Origin: Bacillota bacterium
GTDB taxonomy: Bacteria; Bacillota; Clostridia; Lachnospirales; Lachnospiraceae
Reading direction: 5' to 3'
DNA length: 64,000 bases
Assembly (NCBI GenBank): GCA_030526045.1
Contig: JAUNDN010000004.1
Coordinates: 1-64,000 of the forward strand
Positions 19,222 to 27,111 of the stretch are shown here, piece after piece. The notes under the pieces are model-generated. The model searched no databases. It saw only the letters and a list, made by a program, of their open reading frames with translations, and was not told the origin of the DNA. Made by a program: the position numbers and the translations under genes. Position 1 is the first letter of the stretch. Every line of letters begins with the position of its first letter.

Positions 19222-20889
19222 TTACTTAAACACTTCAATGGCGCCGATCAACTTATCTGCCATTTCTCCCATCAGATCAGCCTTTTCACTAATCGTAGAA
19301 ATAGAACCCGCCATACTCTCTATAGATGCGGTTACTTCCTGATTACTTGCAGCATTTTCTTCTGAAATTGAACTTAATTCCTCAACTTCATTTACGATCC
19401 TGCCCTTAATGTCATTGAGATTATTTGTTTTATCACTGATATCACCAATTCCCTTAAGGGATTTGTTGATCTCTGTCTGAAGAGTATCAAAGCGGTTTTG
19501 TGTCTCTGCAATCTTCTTCTGCTCCACAATGATCATTTCCTTAATGTCATCTGCCAGCTTCACTGATTTCTCTGACTGCATGATCATATCATCTGCAATC
19601 TCCTTGATCATATTGGCACCCTCCGTACTCTGTTCGGAAAGCTGTTTGATATTGTCAGCTACAACCGCAAAGCCTCTTCCTGCCTCTCCGGCTCTTGCCG
19701 CCTCAATACTTGCATTCAAGCTTAACAGATTTGTCTCGCTTGCAATATTGATAATCATTGTAATTGCATTATTAATCTTGGCAATGGATTCATTGGTGGA
19801 AGCTACCTGAGCAGCCATTGTACCTACGGCATTTACCGATTTCTCACTGCTGTTCATTACCTCTGCCATATAATCCTTTGCTTCAACATTTGCTTTCTGA
19901 ATGGATTCCGAGCTGTTTGTCAGACTATTTACATTTTCTGCAATTTCCCCTATGTTCTGACCCATCTGAATTACCTGATCATTTACCTTTTGAACACTGT
20001 CGGCCATTGTCACCGCTGCTCTTGCAATTTCGCCCACAGATGCATTGATCTGCTGTGTACCCTCCTTCGTTGACTCACTAAGCTTGTCTACCTCCTTTAC
20101 GCTGTCAGTCAGATCATCTGCCGTACTTTGAATATTAGATACGGTATCACTCAGATTTTTTTGAAGCTTCTTTGTTGATTCAATGATGCTGATTGTCTCT
20201 TTTACAATACTTTTTGCATTGATTTCTTCGTGAATGTTGCCATCAGATAATGTCTGTAAGCTGTCTGCAATATCTCCAAAAGGCTTCTTCACCTTTCTGG
20301 CTACAAGAATAATAATCAAAGCAAATACAACTATGTTTATGGTTCCTACTACCATAAAGCTGCGGAACAATTGATCAGCTGATTCCTGCACTTTCTCTGA
20401 AGCTTCACCGGCAAATGCCATGCCGATCACATTGTTATCAGCATCCCGGAGAGGTAAATAATAGGCATAATACGCATTCCCATTAATCACATGATCTTCA
20501 CTATAAAAATCATTTCCCTTTCCAACAACCTCAGCCAGTGCTTTTTCATCAGCCTTGCTGCCTTCAATCCGGTTGCCGCTGCCATCCTTTATGGAAGATA
20601 ATTTTACCGTATCTCCGATCACTAATGAAAGCTCAATATCATGTTGACGAAAGCTGTCAATATAGGTTCTGTCTTCATGAATCTCACCGGTATTCACCAG
20701 TTCATTGTGATAATAATTTGCCAGACTCTCTGCTGCGATCTGAATCGTAGTCTTGGTATCCTCCCTCAGAGAGTCTTTCAATGACTCACATGCCATCGTG
20801 TCCACAAGCGTTGCCGATGTCATCAACGGTATCAATCCGAACATCAGTAACATTTGCAAAAAACTTAATTTCAATTTCCCCTTCTTCAT
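19222..20889 (-). CDS. Methyl-accepting chemotaxis protein with single-Cache sensor
   Basis: A 555-residue chemoreceptor. The first membrane helix is near residues 10-30, an extracytoplasmic single-Cache-like domain with an [19 protein letters not shown] segment spans about 35-175, and a second helix lies near 180-200. A HAMP-like linker follows, then the long signalling coiled coil with the conserved hairpin tip [20 protein letters not shown] (about 390). It signals to CheA/CheW; the ligand is unknown. It lies 15 nt after the YkgJ-type gene and is likely in one operon with it. Confidence 0.93.
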   Translation of the reverse strand: MKKGKLKLSFLQMLLMFGLIPLMTSATLVDTMACESLKDSLREDTKTTIQIAAESLANYYHNELVNTGEIHEDRTYIDSFRQHDIELSLVIGDTVKLSSIKDGSGNRIEGSKADEKALAEVVGKGNDFYSEDHVINGNAYYAYYLPLRDADNNVIGMAFAGEASEKVQESADQLFRSFMVVGTINIVVFALIIILVARKVKKPFGDIADSLQTLSDGNIHEEINAKSIVKETISIIESTKKLQKNLSDTVSNIQSTADDLTDSVKEVDKLSESTKEGTQQINASVGEIARAAVTMADSVQKVNDQVIQMGQNIGEIAENVNSLTNSSESIQKANVEAKDYMAEVMNSSEKSVNAVGTMAAQVASTNESIAKINNAITMIINIASETNLLSLNASIEAARAGEAGRGFAVVADNIKQLSEQSTEGANMIKEIADDMIMQSEKSVKLADDIKEMIIVEQKKIAETQNRFDTLQTEINKSLKGIGDISDKTNNLNDIKGRIVNEVEELSSISEENAASNQEVTASIESMAGSISTISEKADLMGEMADKLIGAIEVFK

Positions 20890-20904
20890 ATTAACTTCTC
20901 CCTT

Positions 20905-21594
20905 CTACCGATACATTATCACTGTTTTCTCTGCCTCCTCTAGCCGCTCGTCAAACTGCGTATAAAAATTTGGTGGCCTGCCATCTATTCCAATCGTGTC
21001 ATAGCTTTTCACATAAAACTGATTCAAAAGAAACATATTCAGGTTCTTAATGATCGTGTCATTCTCCGTCTTTTCAATCATTTCCTGCACACGCTTTAAA
21101 AAGCGGTGCCACCTGTTGATATAGTCCTCATATTTTGAGAGTTCCGGTATACCAAGCCACTTTTTCAGCTTGATTTTAGATTTATTAGGATAGCTGCATT
21201 CATGCACCTGAAGAAAATAATGAAAGCCATCCTCGTGATAAATTCTGCCCATGGGAAACATCCGGCAAAAGCCCGGTCTATGGTTATGAATGGTGCATCT
21301 CCCCTCACTGCTCAGAAAGGCGCACCCCTCACCGTCCGGTCTCATCTTCAAGTTCGGCTGGACAATTCCATCCACTACCCGTAGTTCAATTTTGTCCTTC
21401 ATCAGCTCCTCAAAGCCCATCCCGGATACCTGCTTCAGCTGATAGAGATCATAGGGATCAAGGATAATTGTATCGCCTACAATCCGGCAACACTCCGAGC
21501 AGCCTGCGCAGTCATTGCAGCCGATCTTCACCATATCGTTCGCGGTATAAAGCTTTCCGTCTGATATTTCGCTTAAGTCAATTTCACGTTCCAT
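20905..21594 (-). CDS. YkgJ-family cysteine cluster protein
   Basis: A 229-residue protein with the zinc- or iron-binding cysteine pattern of the YkgJ (CxxCxxCC) family: CNDCAGCSECC (about 26-36), then CAFLSSEGRCTIHNHRPGFCRMFPMG (about 100-125) and a further Cys. The exact function is unknown. The ATG at 21594 (MEREIDLSEI) has an upstream CGGAG. A start 12 codons earlier is open but has no RBS. Confidence 0.85.
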   Translation of the reverse strand: MEREIDLSEISDGKLYTANDMVKIGCNDCAGCSECCRIVGDTIILDPYDLYQLKQVSGMGFEELMKDKIELRVVDGIVQPNLKMRPDGEGCAFLSSEGRCTIHNHRPGFCRMFPMGRIYHEDGFHYFLQVHECSYPNKSKIKLKKWLGIPELSKYEDYINRWHRFLKRVQEMIEKTENDTIIKNLNMFLLNQFYVKSYDTIGIDGRPPNFYTQFDERLEEAEKTVIMYR

Positions 21595-21721
21595 CACGCT
21601 GTTCTCCGTAAGAATTCCTGCTAATCTCATTTTACTGCAAAATGCTTCTTTAGGAAACTAAAATCGGGCAAAATCCAGCAATTTTAAACATTTTTCGTCG
21701 ACAAAAATCGCGCTTTGGCAA

Positions 21722-21757
21722 AAAGAAAAGACAAGTAGCATTTCTACCTGCCTTTTC
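21722..21757 (-). terminator. Intrinsic terminator of the DUF1062 gene
   Basis: On the minus strand AAAAGGCAGGTAG-AAATG-CTACTTGTCTTTT is followed by CTTTTT. It lies about 20 nt past the DUF1062 stop. The rest of the spacer to 21594 is AT-rich, with no further feature seen. Confidence 0.8.
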
Positions 21758-21774
21758 CTTATTCTGTATGTTAT

Positions 21775-22359
21775 TTATGACTTATCAGTATAATAAACCT
21801 TGATTTCCGTACGTTCAACCAGATTTGAACCAAAATATTGAATTCTGCCGTCCTTAATCAATTGCCTGATCTTACTTCTGCTCATTTGTAAAATCTCCGG
21901 CAGCAGTCTGTCCGTTCTGATTGAAAGCATATATGGGTTATGAATGATAATCTGCATTTCCGAATTTTCAACGCCCTCGTGCCTTACGCAATCGCCTTCA
22001 AGCTTCTCAACCGTGCATTCTAACCGTTCTGTATCAATCTCAGCTCGATTCTTCAGAAATAAATTCCTATCCGATCCGAATTGAAGCGCTGTATCCGCAT
22101 CATTTCCTAGAAATGCCTGATATTGGGCATCTTCGATCTTTTCCGGACTGACTCTCTCATAAATTGGAAGGTTATAGGTGTGTTTACACTTCTCGCACTG
22201 GTAAACTAACCATACATCAAGCTGTCTTCCATTTGCATTGATACGAAAATTTCCGGTGCTGACATAATGCTCCTTTCTTCCGCAGCCGGAACAGTTCCTA
22301 ATAATCGTATATGCCTTTTTCGGTGTTATTCTATATTCAATTGTCTTACAATAGTCCAT
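21775..22359 (-). CDS. DUF1062 family protein
   Basis: A 194-residue protein with two CxxC pairs, CSGC (23-26) and CEKC (55-58), which probably make a zinc ribbon at the N-terminus. The C-terminal third (LLPEILQMSRSKIRQLIKDGRIQYFG) looks like an S4/HTH-type RNA or DNA binding helix pair. Family function is unknown. The start at 22359 (MDYCKTIEYR) follows AAGGAGATGCAAA; an earlier in-frame start is unlikely. A structured leader with an upstream ORF precedes it. Confidence 0.8.
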   Translation of the reverse strand: MDYCKTIEYRITPKKAYTIIRNCSGCGRKEHYVSTGNFRINANGRQLDVWLVYQCEKCKHTYNLPIYERVSPEKIEDAQYQAFLGNDADTALQFGSDRNLFLKNRAEIDTERLECTVEKLEGDCVRHEGVENSEMQIIIHNPYMLSIRTDRLLPEILQMSRSKIRQLIKDGRIQYFGSNLVERTEIKVYYTDKS

Positions 22360-22390
22360 TTTGCATCTCCTTATGTTTATTTTCAGGTAT

Positions 22391-22500
22391 GCAAAGACTA
22401 TTACAGACAGCATAAGATTTCACGCTGTCAAATCAGTATCTTCCGAATTGCAATAGCCTCTGCTATGCAATCAAGTAGGGTGTGCCCATAACTCTTTCCT
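22391..22500 (-). promoter_or_regulatory. Leader element A: 8-codon upstream ORF plus alternative hairpins, before the DUF1062 gene
   Basis: An AGGAGGAAAGAGTT RBS precedes ATG at 22489; the ORF reads MGTPYLIA and stops with TAG at 22463. The stop lies within hairpin 1, GCATAGC-AGAG-GCTATTGC (22468-22450). The segment GCAGAGGCTATTGC (22463-22450) can instead pair over all 14 positions (3 G-U) with GTAATAGTCTTTGC (22404-22391). The two structures exclude each other. A close relative (element B) lies at 22951-23040. Function is inferred. Confidence 0.6.
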
Positions 22501-22570
22501 CCTTCTTCCTTCTCACCGGATTCATTCTATCAGATATATTACTTCTGCCGAAACCTCGCGTTTTCTTCAC

Positions 22571-22606
22571 AAATAAAAATGAGGAAAGAACAATCTCTCC
22601 TCATTT
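22571..22606 (-). terminator. Intrinsic terminator of the CD3324-family gene
   Basis: On the minus strand AAATGAGGA (22606-22598) pairs with TCCTCATTT (22585-22577), followed by TTATTTG. It lies about 27 nt past the gene stop. Confidence 0.75.
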
Positions 22607-22632
22607 CGCTACTCTATTCAGTTTTCTGATCA

Positions 22633-22908
22633 TCAGGCGCTTTTCCTTGCCTGATATACAATACGCTGTATGCTCTTTTCAGATAAGAAATATTTATCGG
22701 CCAGTTCTGCCATTTTCATTCCTTCAAGATAACCCTGATAGATTTCCCGGTTTCTGGCTGTCAACTCCGCTTTGAGCTGCGTGCCCTCTCCCCATGTTTT
22801 TCTGTTCTCGCTCTTTCTGGGAATATAAATATTTTCTCCGTCCACATACTGCTGTATCAATTCAAGTATTTCAACAGGCAGAATTTCTTCTGCGCTCCTA
22901 TAGCTCAT
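22633..22908 (-). CDS. CD3324-family small HTH protein
   Basis: A 91-residue protein resembling the clostridial CD3324 family. It starts with MSYRSAEEILPVEILELIQQ, has the conserved IYIPRK core (47-52 region) and a C-terminal helix-turn-helix (MAELADKYFLSEKSIQRIVYQ). It is probably a small DNA-binding regulator; targets are unknown. RBS CAGGAGGGCAATC. Leader element B lies between it and the upstream toxin gene, so it may be in one transcript with the type III toxin-antitoxin locus or have its own leader. Confidence 0.8.
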   Translation of the reverse strand: MSYRSAEEILPVEILELIQQYVDGENIYIPRKSENRKTWGEGTQLKAELTARNREIYQGYLEGMKMAELADKYFLSEKSIQRIVYQARKSA

Positions 22909-22950
22909 GATTGCCCTCCTGATTTGCTTCCTTTTTGTTCTTCAGGATCA

Positions 22951-23040
22951 GCAAAAGCTATAGCATCATTCAATTGTTTTCATGCATGCAATAGCCTTTG
23001 CTATGCACAAACGACGGGTGTACCCATAAAAATGTCTCCT
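22951..23040 (-). promoter_or_regulatory. Leader element B: 8-codon upstream ORF plus alternative hairpins, before the CD3324-family gene
   Basis: An AAAGGAG RBS precedes ATG at 23027; the ORF reads MGTPVVCA and stops with TAG at 23001. The stop lies in hairpin 1, GCATAGC-AAAG-GCTATTGC (23006-22988). The arm GCAAAGGCTATTGCATGCAT (23001-22982) can instead pair with ATGATGCTATAGCTTTTGC (22969-22951) over about 19 bp, with one mismatch and one bulge. The layout matches element A; only the ORF start, stop and hairpin arms are strongly kept. Function is inferred. Confidence 0.6.
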
Positions 23041-23049
23041 TTCTGTTTA

Positions 23050-23604
23050 CTACAAGTGCTTTTGATAACATTTATTCTTCAAATTTGCATTATACTTCTC
23101 GCATTCCATTTCTAACCCTTTAAAGTCAAGGCATCGTTCTTTCCCTTTATAATCCGATTCATCCATGCAAAGTTTATACAAACAATTTGCTTTATTAATT
23201 ATTATATCTGCATTTTTACGACACCAGTTAAGTTCGTCAATGCATAATTGCTTATAATACTTATCGCCAACTGAATCTGTCTTACTGATCTTTAAGTCCA
23301 CCTTGATAAGTTGTTGTTCGGTGACCGGAATCATTAGATTATAGTTTAGCACCCCTAATAGCTTTCCGTGCTTATCAATTATTTTGTCAAAATCCGCTCG
23401 TGGACTCATTTTCTTATGCTTCTCAACTGGGTGCGATAATGGAATCAAGTATTTTCTTTCATTGCATACAATAACTATACCAACATAAATTCGATGTTGT
23501 TTACCGATTTGTGGTGATACGGATGACACTCTGTTATCTACATTATGTAAATTTCTTATGTATTTCATATCTATCCGGTACAGATTTAGTCTTTCCCGCT
23601 TCAT
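23050..23604 (-). CDS. Type III toxin-antitoxin endoribonuclease, ToxN/AbiQ (CptN-like) family
   Basis: A 184-residue RNase toxin that cleaves its own antitoxin RNA precursor and, when free, cell mRNA. Features of the family are the N-terminal YRIDMKYIRNLHNVDNRVSSV, then IYVGIVIVCNERKYLIPLSHP with the conserved P-L-S-x-P loop near 55-59, and EKHKKM. The start at 23604 follows CAGGGAGCAAT. Upstream are, in order, a promoter, a repeat-containing RNA and a hairpin terminator, the fixed layout of type III systems. The closest subtype by eye is CptIN. Such loci stabilise DNA and abort phage infection. AT-richer than its neighbours. Confidence 0.88.
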   Translation of the reverse strand: MKRERLNLYRIDMKYIRNLHNVDNRVSSVSPQIGKQHRIYVGIVIVCNERKYLIPLSHPVEKHKKMSPRADFDKIIDKHGKLLGVLNYNLMIPVTEQQLIKVDLKISKTDSVGDKYYKQLCIDELNWCRKNADIIINKANCLYKLCMDESDYKGKERCLDFKGLEMECEKYNANLKNKCYQKHL

Positions 23605-23624
23605 ATTGCTCCCTGTATAATTAA

Positions 23625-23651
23625 TGTGGCTATGCCGAAAGCATAGCCACA
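23625..23651 (-). terminator. Hairpin terminator between antitoxin RNA and toxin gene
   Basis: GTGGCTATGC-TTTCG-GCATAGCCAC (10-bp perfect stem plus a flanking U-A pair) followed by ATTAATTATA. In type III systems a leaky terminator here keeps antitoxin RNA in excess over toxin mRNA. The U-tract is poor, which fits read-through into the toxin gene. Confidence 0.8.
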
Positions 23652-23716
23652 ATGTGGAATCACCCTAAGGCGATTCCATCGCTTTTACAACTTCCACTTA
23701 GCGGTAGGACTCACCT
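23652..23716 (-). ncRNA. Type III antitoxin RNA (CptI-like), one full repeat plus a partial one
   Basis: The RNA starts near 23716 with GGTGAGTCCTACC, continues through TAAGTGGAAGTTGTAAAAGC and GATGGAATCGCC, then begins a second unit with GGTGATTCCACA at 23664, about 51 nt later, just before the terminator hairpin. The toxin would cut at equivalent places in the two units and release one antitoxin unit that folds as a pseudoknot and binds the toxin. The assignment rests on position and on resemblance to known CptI repeats. Confidence 0.75.
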
Positions 23717-23721
23717 TTAAT

Positions 23722-23752
23722 ATTATACTATCATATTTCAAAAATTAGTCAA
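23722..23752 (-). promoter_or_regulatory. Promoter of the type III toxin-antitoxin locus
   Basis: TATAAT (23727-23722) with TTGACT (23752-23747) 19 nt upstream on the minus strand. The -10 box is perfect and the spacer is 2 nt long, so strength is uncertain. The predicted start falls at the first antitoxin repeat. Confidence 0.6.
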
Positions 23753-23785
23753 TAAATATCATGGCAACATTTGTCTCATCAGTCC

Positions 23786-25009
23786 TTATCTGTTATTTTG
23801 CTGATAGTGCTCCAGAAAATCTCCTATTTTCTTCGCAGACTCCTCCAGTACACTGCAATCCGGCAGATAAACAATTCTAAAATGGTCAGGCTGCTCCCAG
23901 TGGAAGCCACCGCCATGAGTAATGAGAATATGCTTTTCCCGCAGCAGATCATAAGCAAACTGCTCGTCATCTGTAATGGAAAACTTCTTAATATCCAGCT
24001 TCGGGAAAAGATAAAATGCTGCCTTTGGACGCACAAAGGACAGTCCCGGAATTGTCTCAAGCAGTTTACAAATGCATTCTCTCTGTTCATACACCCTTCC
24101 GCCGGGCACCAGCAACTCATCCGTAAAGTCAATGCACTCCAAAGCCTTGGGAATCAGTGACTGGGCAGGCACATTTGAACAGAGCCTCATGGAAGAAAGT
24201 AAATTTAGTCCTTCTATGTAATCCTTTGCATGGGACTTATTTCCGCAAATGCACATCCAACCGCAACGATATCCGCAGATCAGATGGGACTTGGATAACC
24301 CGTTAAAGCTAATCGTCATCAAGTCAGGCGCCAGCGATGCCAACGAATAGTGTTCCACTCCATCCATAACCAGTCTATCATAAATTTCATCGGCAAACAA
24401 AATTAATTCATTTTCCCTTGCAAGCTGCACGATCTGCTCCAGAATTTCCTTGGGATAAACTGCCCCTGTAGGGTTATTCGGATTGATCACCACAATTCCC
24501 TTTGTATTAGGTGTGATTTTTTTTCTCATATCCTCAATGTCAGGATACCACTCCTGGCTTTCATCGCATAGATAGTGAACTGCTGTCCCGCCGGCCAGTG
24601 TGACAGAAGCTGTCCACAAAGGATAATCCGGTGAAGGCACCAACATCTCATCCCCATTATTCAGCAGAGCCTGCATCGACAGGGTAATCAGCTCACTGAC
24701 ACCATTCCCCGTATAAATATCATTCACCGACTCGCAGGGAATCCCCTTTTTCCTGCAATAACCTAAGATAGCCTCCCGGGCACTTAAAAGTCCCTTGGAA
24801 TCGCAATATCCTTCTGTGTTTAAAAGGTTACCCGAAATGGCATCTACGATTGCCTGCGGTGCCCGGAAGCCAAACGGTGCCGGGTTACCGATATTCAGCT
24901 TTAAAATGTTGATTCCTTCAGCTGTCATGCGCTGTGCCTCATCCATAACCGGCCCTCGAATATCATAGCACACCGAATCCAGTTTCTTAGATTTTAAATA
25001 CGTCTTCAT
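23786..25009 (-). CDS. Alanine-type aminotransferase (AlaA-like, fold type I PLP)
   Basis: Moves the amino group between glutamate and pyruvate, most likely making alanine. The 407-residue protein has the fold-type I pattern: NIGNPAPFGF at the N-terminus, YTGNGVSELI (about 100-109), NPNNPTGAVYP (about 176-186), FADEIYDRLV (about 204-213) and the PLP lysine in FNGLSKSHLICGYRCGW (about 233-249). Length agrees with E. coli AlaA (about 405). The upstream T-box has a GCA (Ala) specifier, which supports alanine synthesis. PLP lysine placed by motif only. Confidence 0.9.
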   Translation of the reverse strand: MKTYLKSKKLDSVCYDIRGPVMDEAQRMTAEGINILKLNIGNPAPFGFRAPQAIVDAISGNLLNTEGYCDSKGLLSAREAILGYCRKKGIPCESVNDIYTGNGVSELITLSMQALLNNGDEMLVPSPDYPLWTASVTLAGGTAVHYLCDESQEWYPDIEDMRKKITPNTKGIVVINPNNPTGAVYPKEILEQIVQLARENELILFADEIYDRLVMDGVEHYSLASLAPDLMTISFNGLSKSHLICGYRCGWMCICGNKSHAKDYIEGLNLLSSMRLCSNVPAQSLIPKALECIDFTDELLVPGGRVYEQRECICKLLETIPGLSFVRPKAAFYLFPKLDIKKFSITDDEQFAYDLLREKHILITHGGGFHWEQPDHFRIVYLPDCSVLEESAKKIGDFLEHYQQNNR

Positions 25010-25037
25010 CTCAATCCCTCCTTGCTTTCCTCTGCAA

Positions 25038-25318
25038 TAAAAAACCCTAAGCCTTTGATTTCAAAAGCTTAGGGCGAATACTTCTATCCGTGTTACCACC
25101 TAAATTCAGGAAAAACCTGCACTCTGCCGGTACTGTCATACCGCTTCTCTGTAACGGGAGAACCCGATGACACCTATTGCGAAGTAATCTGCTTTCTCAG
25201 CGTCACGACTCAGGGACTGCTTCCTTATCAGCTCGACAAAGGCTTTCACCAACCGCCTTCTCTCTAAAGCCTTGCTTAACAAGTACTCTTTCCCATCACG
25301 GTCTTTATCCATTGAAGT
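25038..25318 (-). promoter_or_regulatory. T-box riboswitch, alanine (GCA specifier), upstream of the aminotransferase
   Basis: The minus strand has the T-box core GGTGGTAACACGG and a terminator hairpin (CCCTAAGC arm with GCTTAGGG arm, 25045-25073) with U-tail 25039-25044. In stem I the specifier strand reads GGAAGCAGTCC; GCA after GAA gives alanine. Low charged tRNA-Ala should then raise alanine synthesis. Confidence 0.85.
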
Positions 25319-25319
25319 C

Positions 25320-25348
25320 ATGCTATCATTTTGCTTTCGTTTTGTCAA
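25320..25348 (-). promoter_or_regulatory. SigA-type promoter of the alanine T-box transcript
   Basis: TTGACA (25348-25343), a 17-nt spacer and TAGCAT (25325-25320) on the minus strand, directly before the T-box. It starts 12 nt beyond the M20 peptidase stop. Confidence 0.72.
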
Positions 25349-25359
25349 GGTATTAATCC

Positions 25360-26802
25360 TTACAATTCTTTCAAAAGCCGTATATAAAATTCCACTGTTT
25401 TCACCAATGTATCAATCGGTATTCTTTCGTTATTGCCATGAATCATTCCGCGTTCCTCTTTGGAAAGCTTCATAGCCGAGAAACGGTATACTCTGTCGGT
25501 GATTTTGCAATAGTGGCGGGAATCACTGCAGGCCATCATCAGATAAGGAGAGATGATAGCTTCCGGCCAGGTTCTGTGAATTACCATTTTCAGTTTTTCC
25601 CATTCCTCACAGGAAGTGTCAGAATAAATAGAAGGATTCATTCCGTTTATCAGTTTAATCCTGATCCGGTCATTTCCAATGATCTTCCTTAAATATTCCG
25701 TTGCCGAATCAATGGTATCCTTTCCCATAAGCCGCATATTAATGCCGAAATCCGCTTTCGGCGGCAGCACATTATAGGCCTTGCTTCCATTCATTCTGGT
25801 AACCGCCACCGTGGTTCTCATCATGGCATTTAATTCCCCGCCGGATTTCTTACAGATCAGATCAAGCAACGGTAAAAAGCACCACAAATTTGCGAACAGA
25901 ATTTTATAGCCAAAGGTAGAATATCTCCCCATTATGTCAAACATCTCCTTTACAGGCTTTGTCAGCTGACGCCTAAAGGGATGGCTTTCAATCCGGGTGA
26001 CCGCTTTGCTGAGCTGCCCCAGAACAGTATGCATGGGCGGGGTGGAAGCATGACCGCCCTGGCTTTCCATTTGGAAGTCCATGTTCACACTTCCCTTTTC
26101 CCCAATTCCCACCATTGCACTTTCCCTGTTTACACCGGGGAAGGTATTTTCTACCACAGCCCCACCTTCATCCAGAACCAATGCCGGCTTCACACCGTGC
26201 TCCTCAAGATATGCCACGATCTGAGCGCAGGTATTTCCGTCTATTTCTTCCTCACCGGAAAAAGAAAAATAAAGGTCATTTTCCGGAAGATAGCCTTCTG
26301 AAAGAAGCTGCTCTGCCGCCTCCAGAATTCCGCAAAGTGTGCCCTTCGTATCAAGTGTTCCCCTGCCCCAGATACAGCCGTCCTCTATGATTCCTTCAAA
26401 GGCAGGCTTCTCCCAGCCTTCGGGATCTACCGGCACCACATCATAATGAGCCATGCACACAGATGGCTTTTCGTCTGATCTTCCCTTCAGAAAATAAAGC
26501 AGCCCTGTTTTACCAATTTTATTAAGATGACACTTGCTATGTACCATGGGAAACCTTTCCTTAAGCAGCTCCTCAAACCTTTGAAACTCTTCACGATCCA
26601 CCAGCTCCTCATTTCTGCCGGAAACTGTTTTACAGCGGATCATGGCAACCATGTCATCCACGATCTTTTCTCTGTTGGTCTGTATCTTTTCCTCCGCCAC
26701 AGACGGCAGTTCCTCCGGCCTAAATAAAGCTGCCCGGATCAGAATCACTGCAAGGAACAAAAGTAATACCATAAAAAGAACTCCCAAAATTATACCGGCC
26801 AT
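25360..26802 (-). CDS. Membrane-anchored M20-family peptidase/deacylase
   Basis: A di-zinc hydrolase that cuts small peptides or N-acyl amino acids. The 480-residue protein has an N-terminal membrane helix (about 2-24). Zinc-site motifs are [15 protein letters not shown] (His/Asp), GRGTLDTKG (bridging Asp), SGEEEIDG (catalytic and metal Glu) and a late H in [12 protein letters not shown]. It resembles CPS1/PM20D1-like members with an uncleaved anchor. The ATG at 26802 lies 1 nt after the stop of a small membrane ORF, so translation is probably coupled. Confidence 0.88.
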   Translation of the reverse strand: MAGIILGVLFMVLLLFLAVILIRAALFRPEELPSVAEEKIQTNREKIVDDMVAMIRCKTVSGRNEELVDREEFQRFEELLKERFPMVHSKCHLNKIGKTGLLYFLKGRSDEKPSVCMAHYDVVPVDPEGWEKPAFEGIIEDGCIWGRGTLDTKGTLCGILEAAEQLLSEGYLPENDLYFSFSGEEEIDGNTCAQIVAYLEEHGVKPALVLDEGGAVVENTFPGVNRESAMVGIGEKGSVNMDFQMESQGGHASTPPMHTVLGQLSKAVTRIESHPFRRQLTKPVKEMFDIMGRYSTFGYKILFANLWCFLPLLDLICKKSGGELNAMMRTTVAVTRMNGSKAYNVLPPKADFGINMRLMGKDTIDSATEYLRKIIGNDRIRIKLINGMNPSIYSDTSCEEWEKLKMVIHRTWPEAIISPYLMMACSDSRHYCKITDRVYRFSAMKLSKEERGMIHGNNERIPIDTLVKTVEFYIRLLKEL

Positions 26803-26803
26803 T

Positions 26804-27062
26804 TTATAACCAACCTTTCTTATACATGAATCTGGCTGCTGCCAATGCAATCAAAACACCAACCGGCACTAACACACCGACAGAACCGGCAAGTGAAGGA
26901 ATACATAAAAACAATACCACCATAAAAATCAGCGGAGCGATAGCAATTTTCCAGTTCTTACTTACATGCTCTGACCAAGAAAAAAATGGATTGCACCAGA
27001 ACAAATAAGGCAACACAAACTGCCAGTAAATACAAAAATGTACTGTTAATACTAAATTCCAT
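26804..27062 (-). pseudogene. Decayed DUF5058-like membrane protein gene (two overlapping frames)
   Basis: A strong RBS (AAGGAGGATAAATA) precedes ATG at 27062, which gives a 34-residue membrane helix start (MEFSINSTFLYLLAV) that I read as a DUF5058-like N-terminus. It stops at 26960-26958. A second frame, open from GTG at 27016 to 26804, gives a 70-residue chain with two membrane helices ending MYKKGWL, and has no RBS of its own. The simplest reading is a frameshifted or internally deleted transporter gene; two genuine mini-proteins remain possible. Confidence 0.5.
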
Positions 27063-27111
27063 TATTTATCCTCCTTGACATTTCTGTTTCCATTATACCA
27101 CAAAACTCTAT

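Noticed and set aside
22924..23115. Plus-strand ORF across leader element B ending in ...RRVYP-like codons
   Set aside because: The similarity of this short peptide to the one over element A follows from the RNA element on the minus strand, where RBS and ATG are kept.
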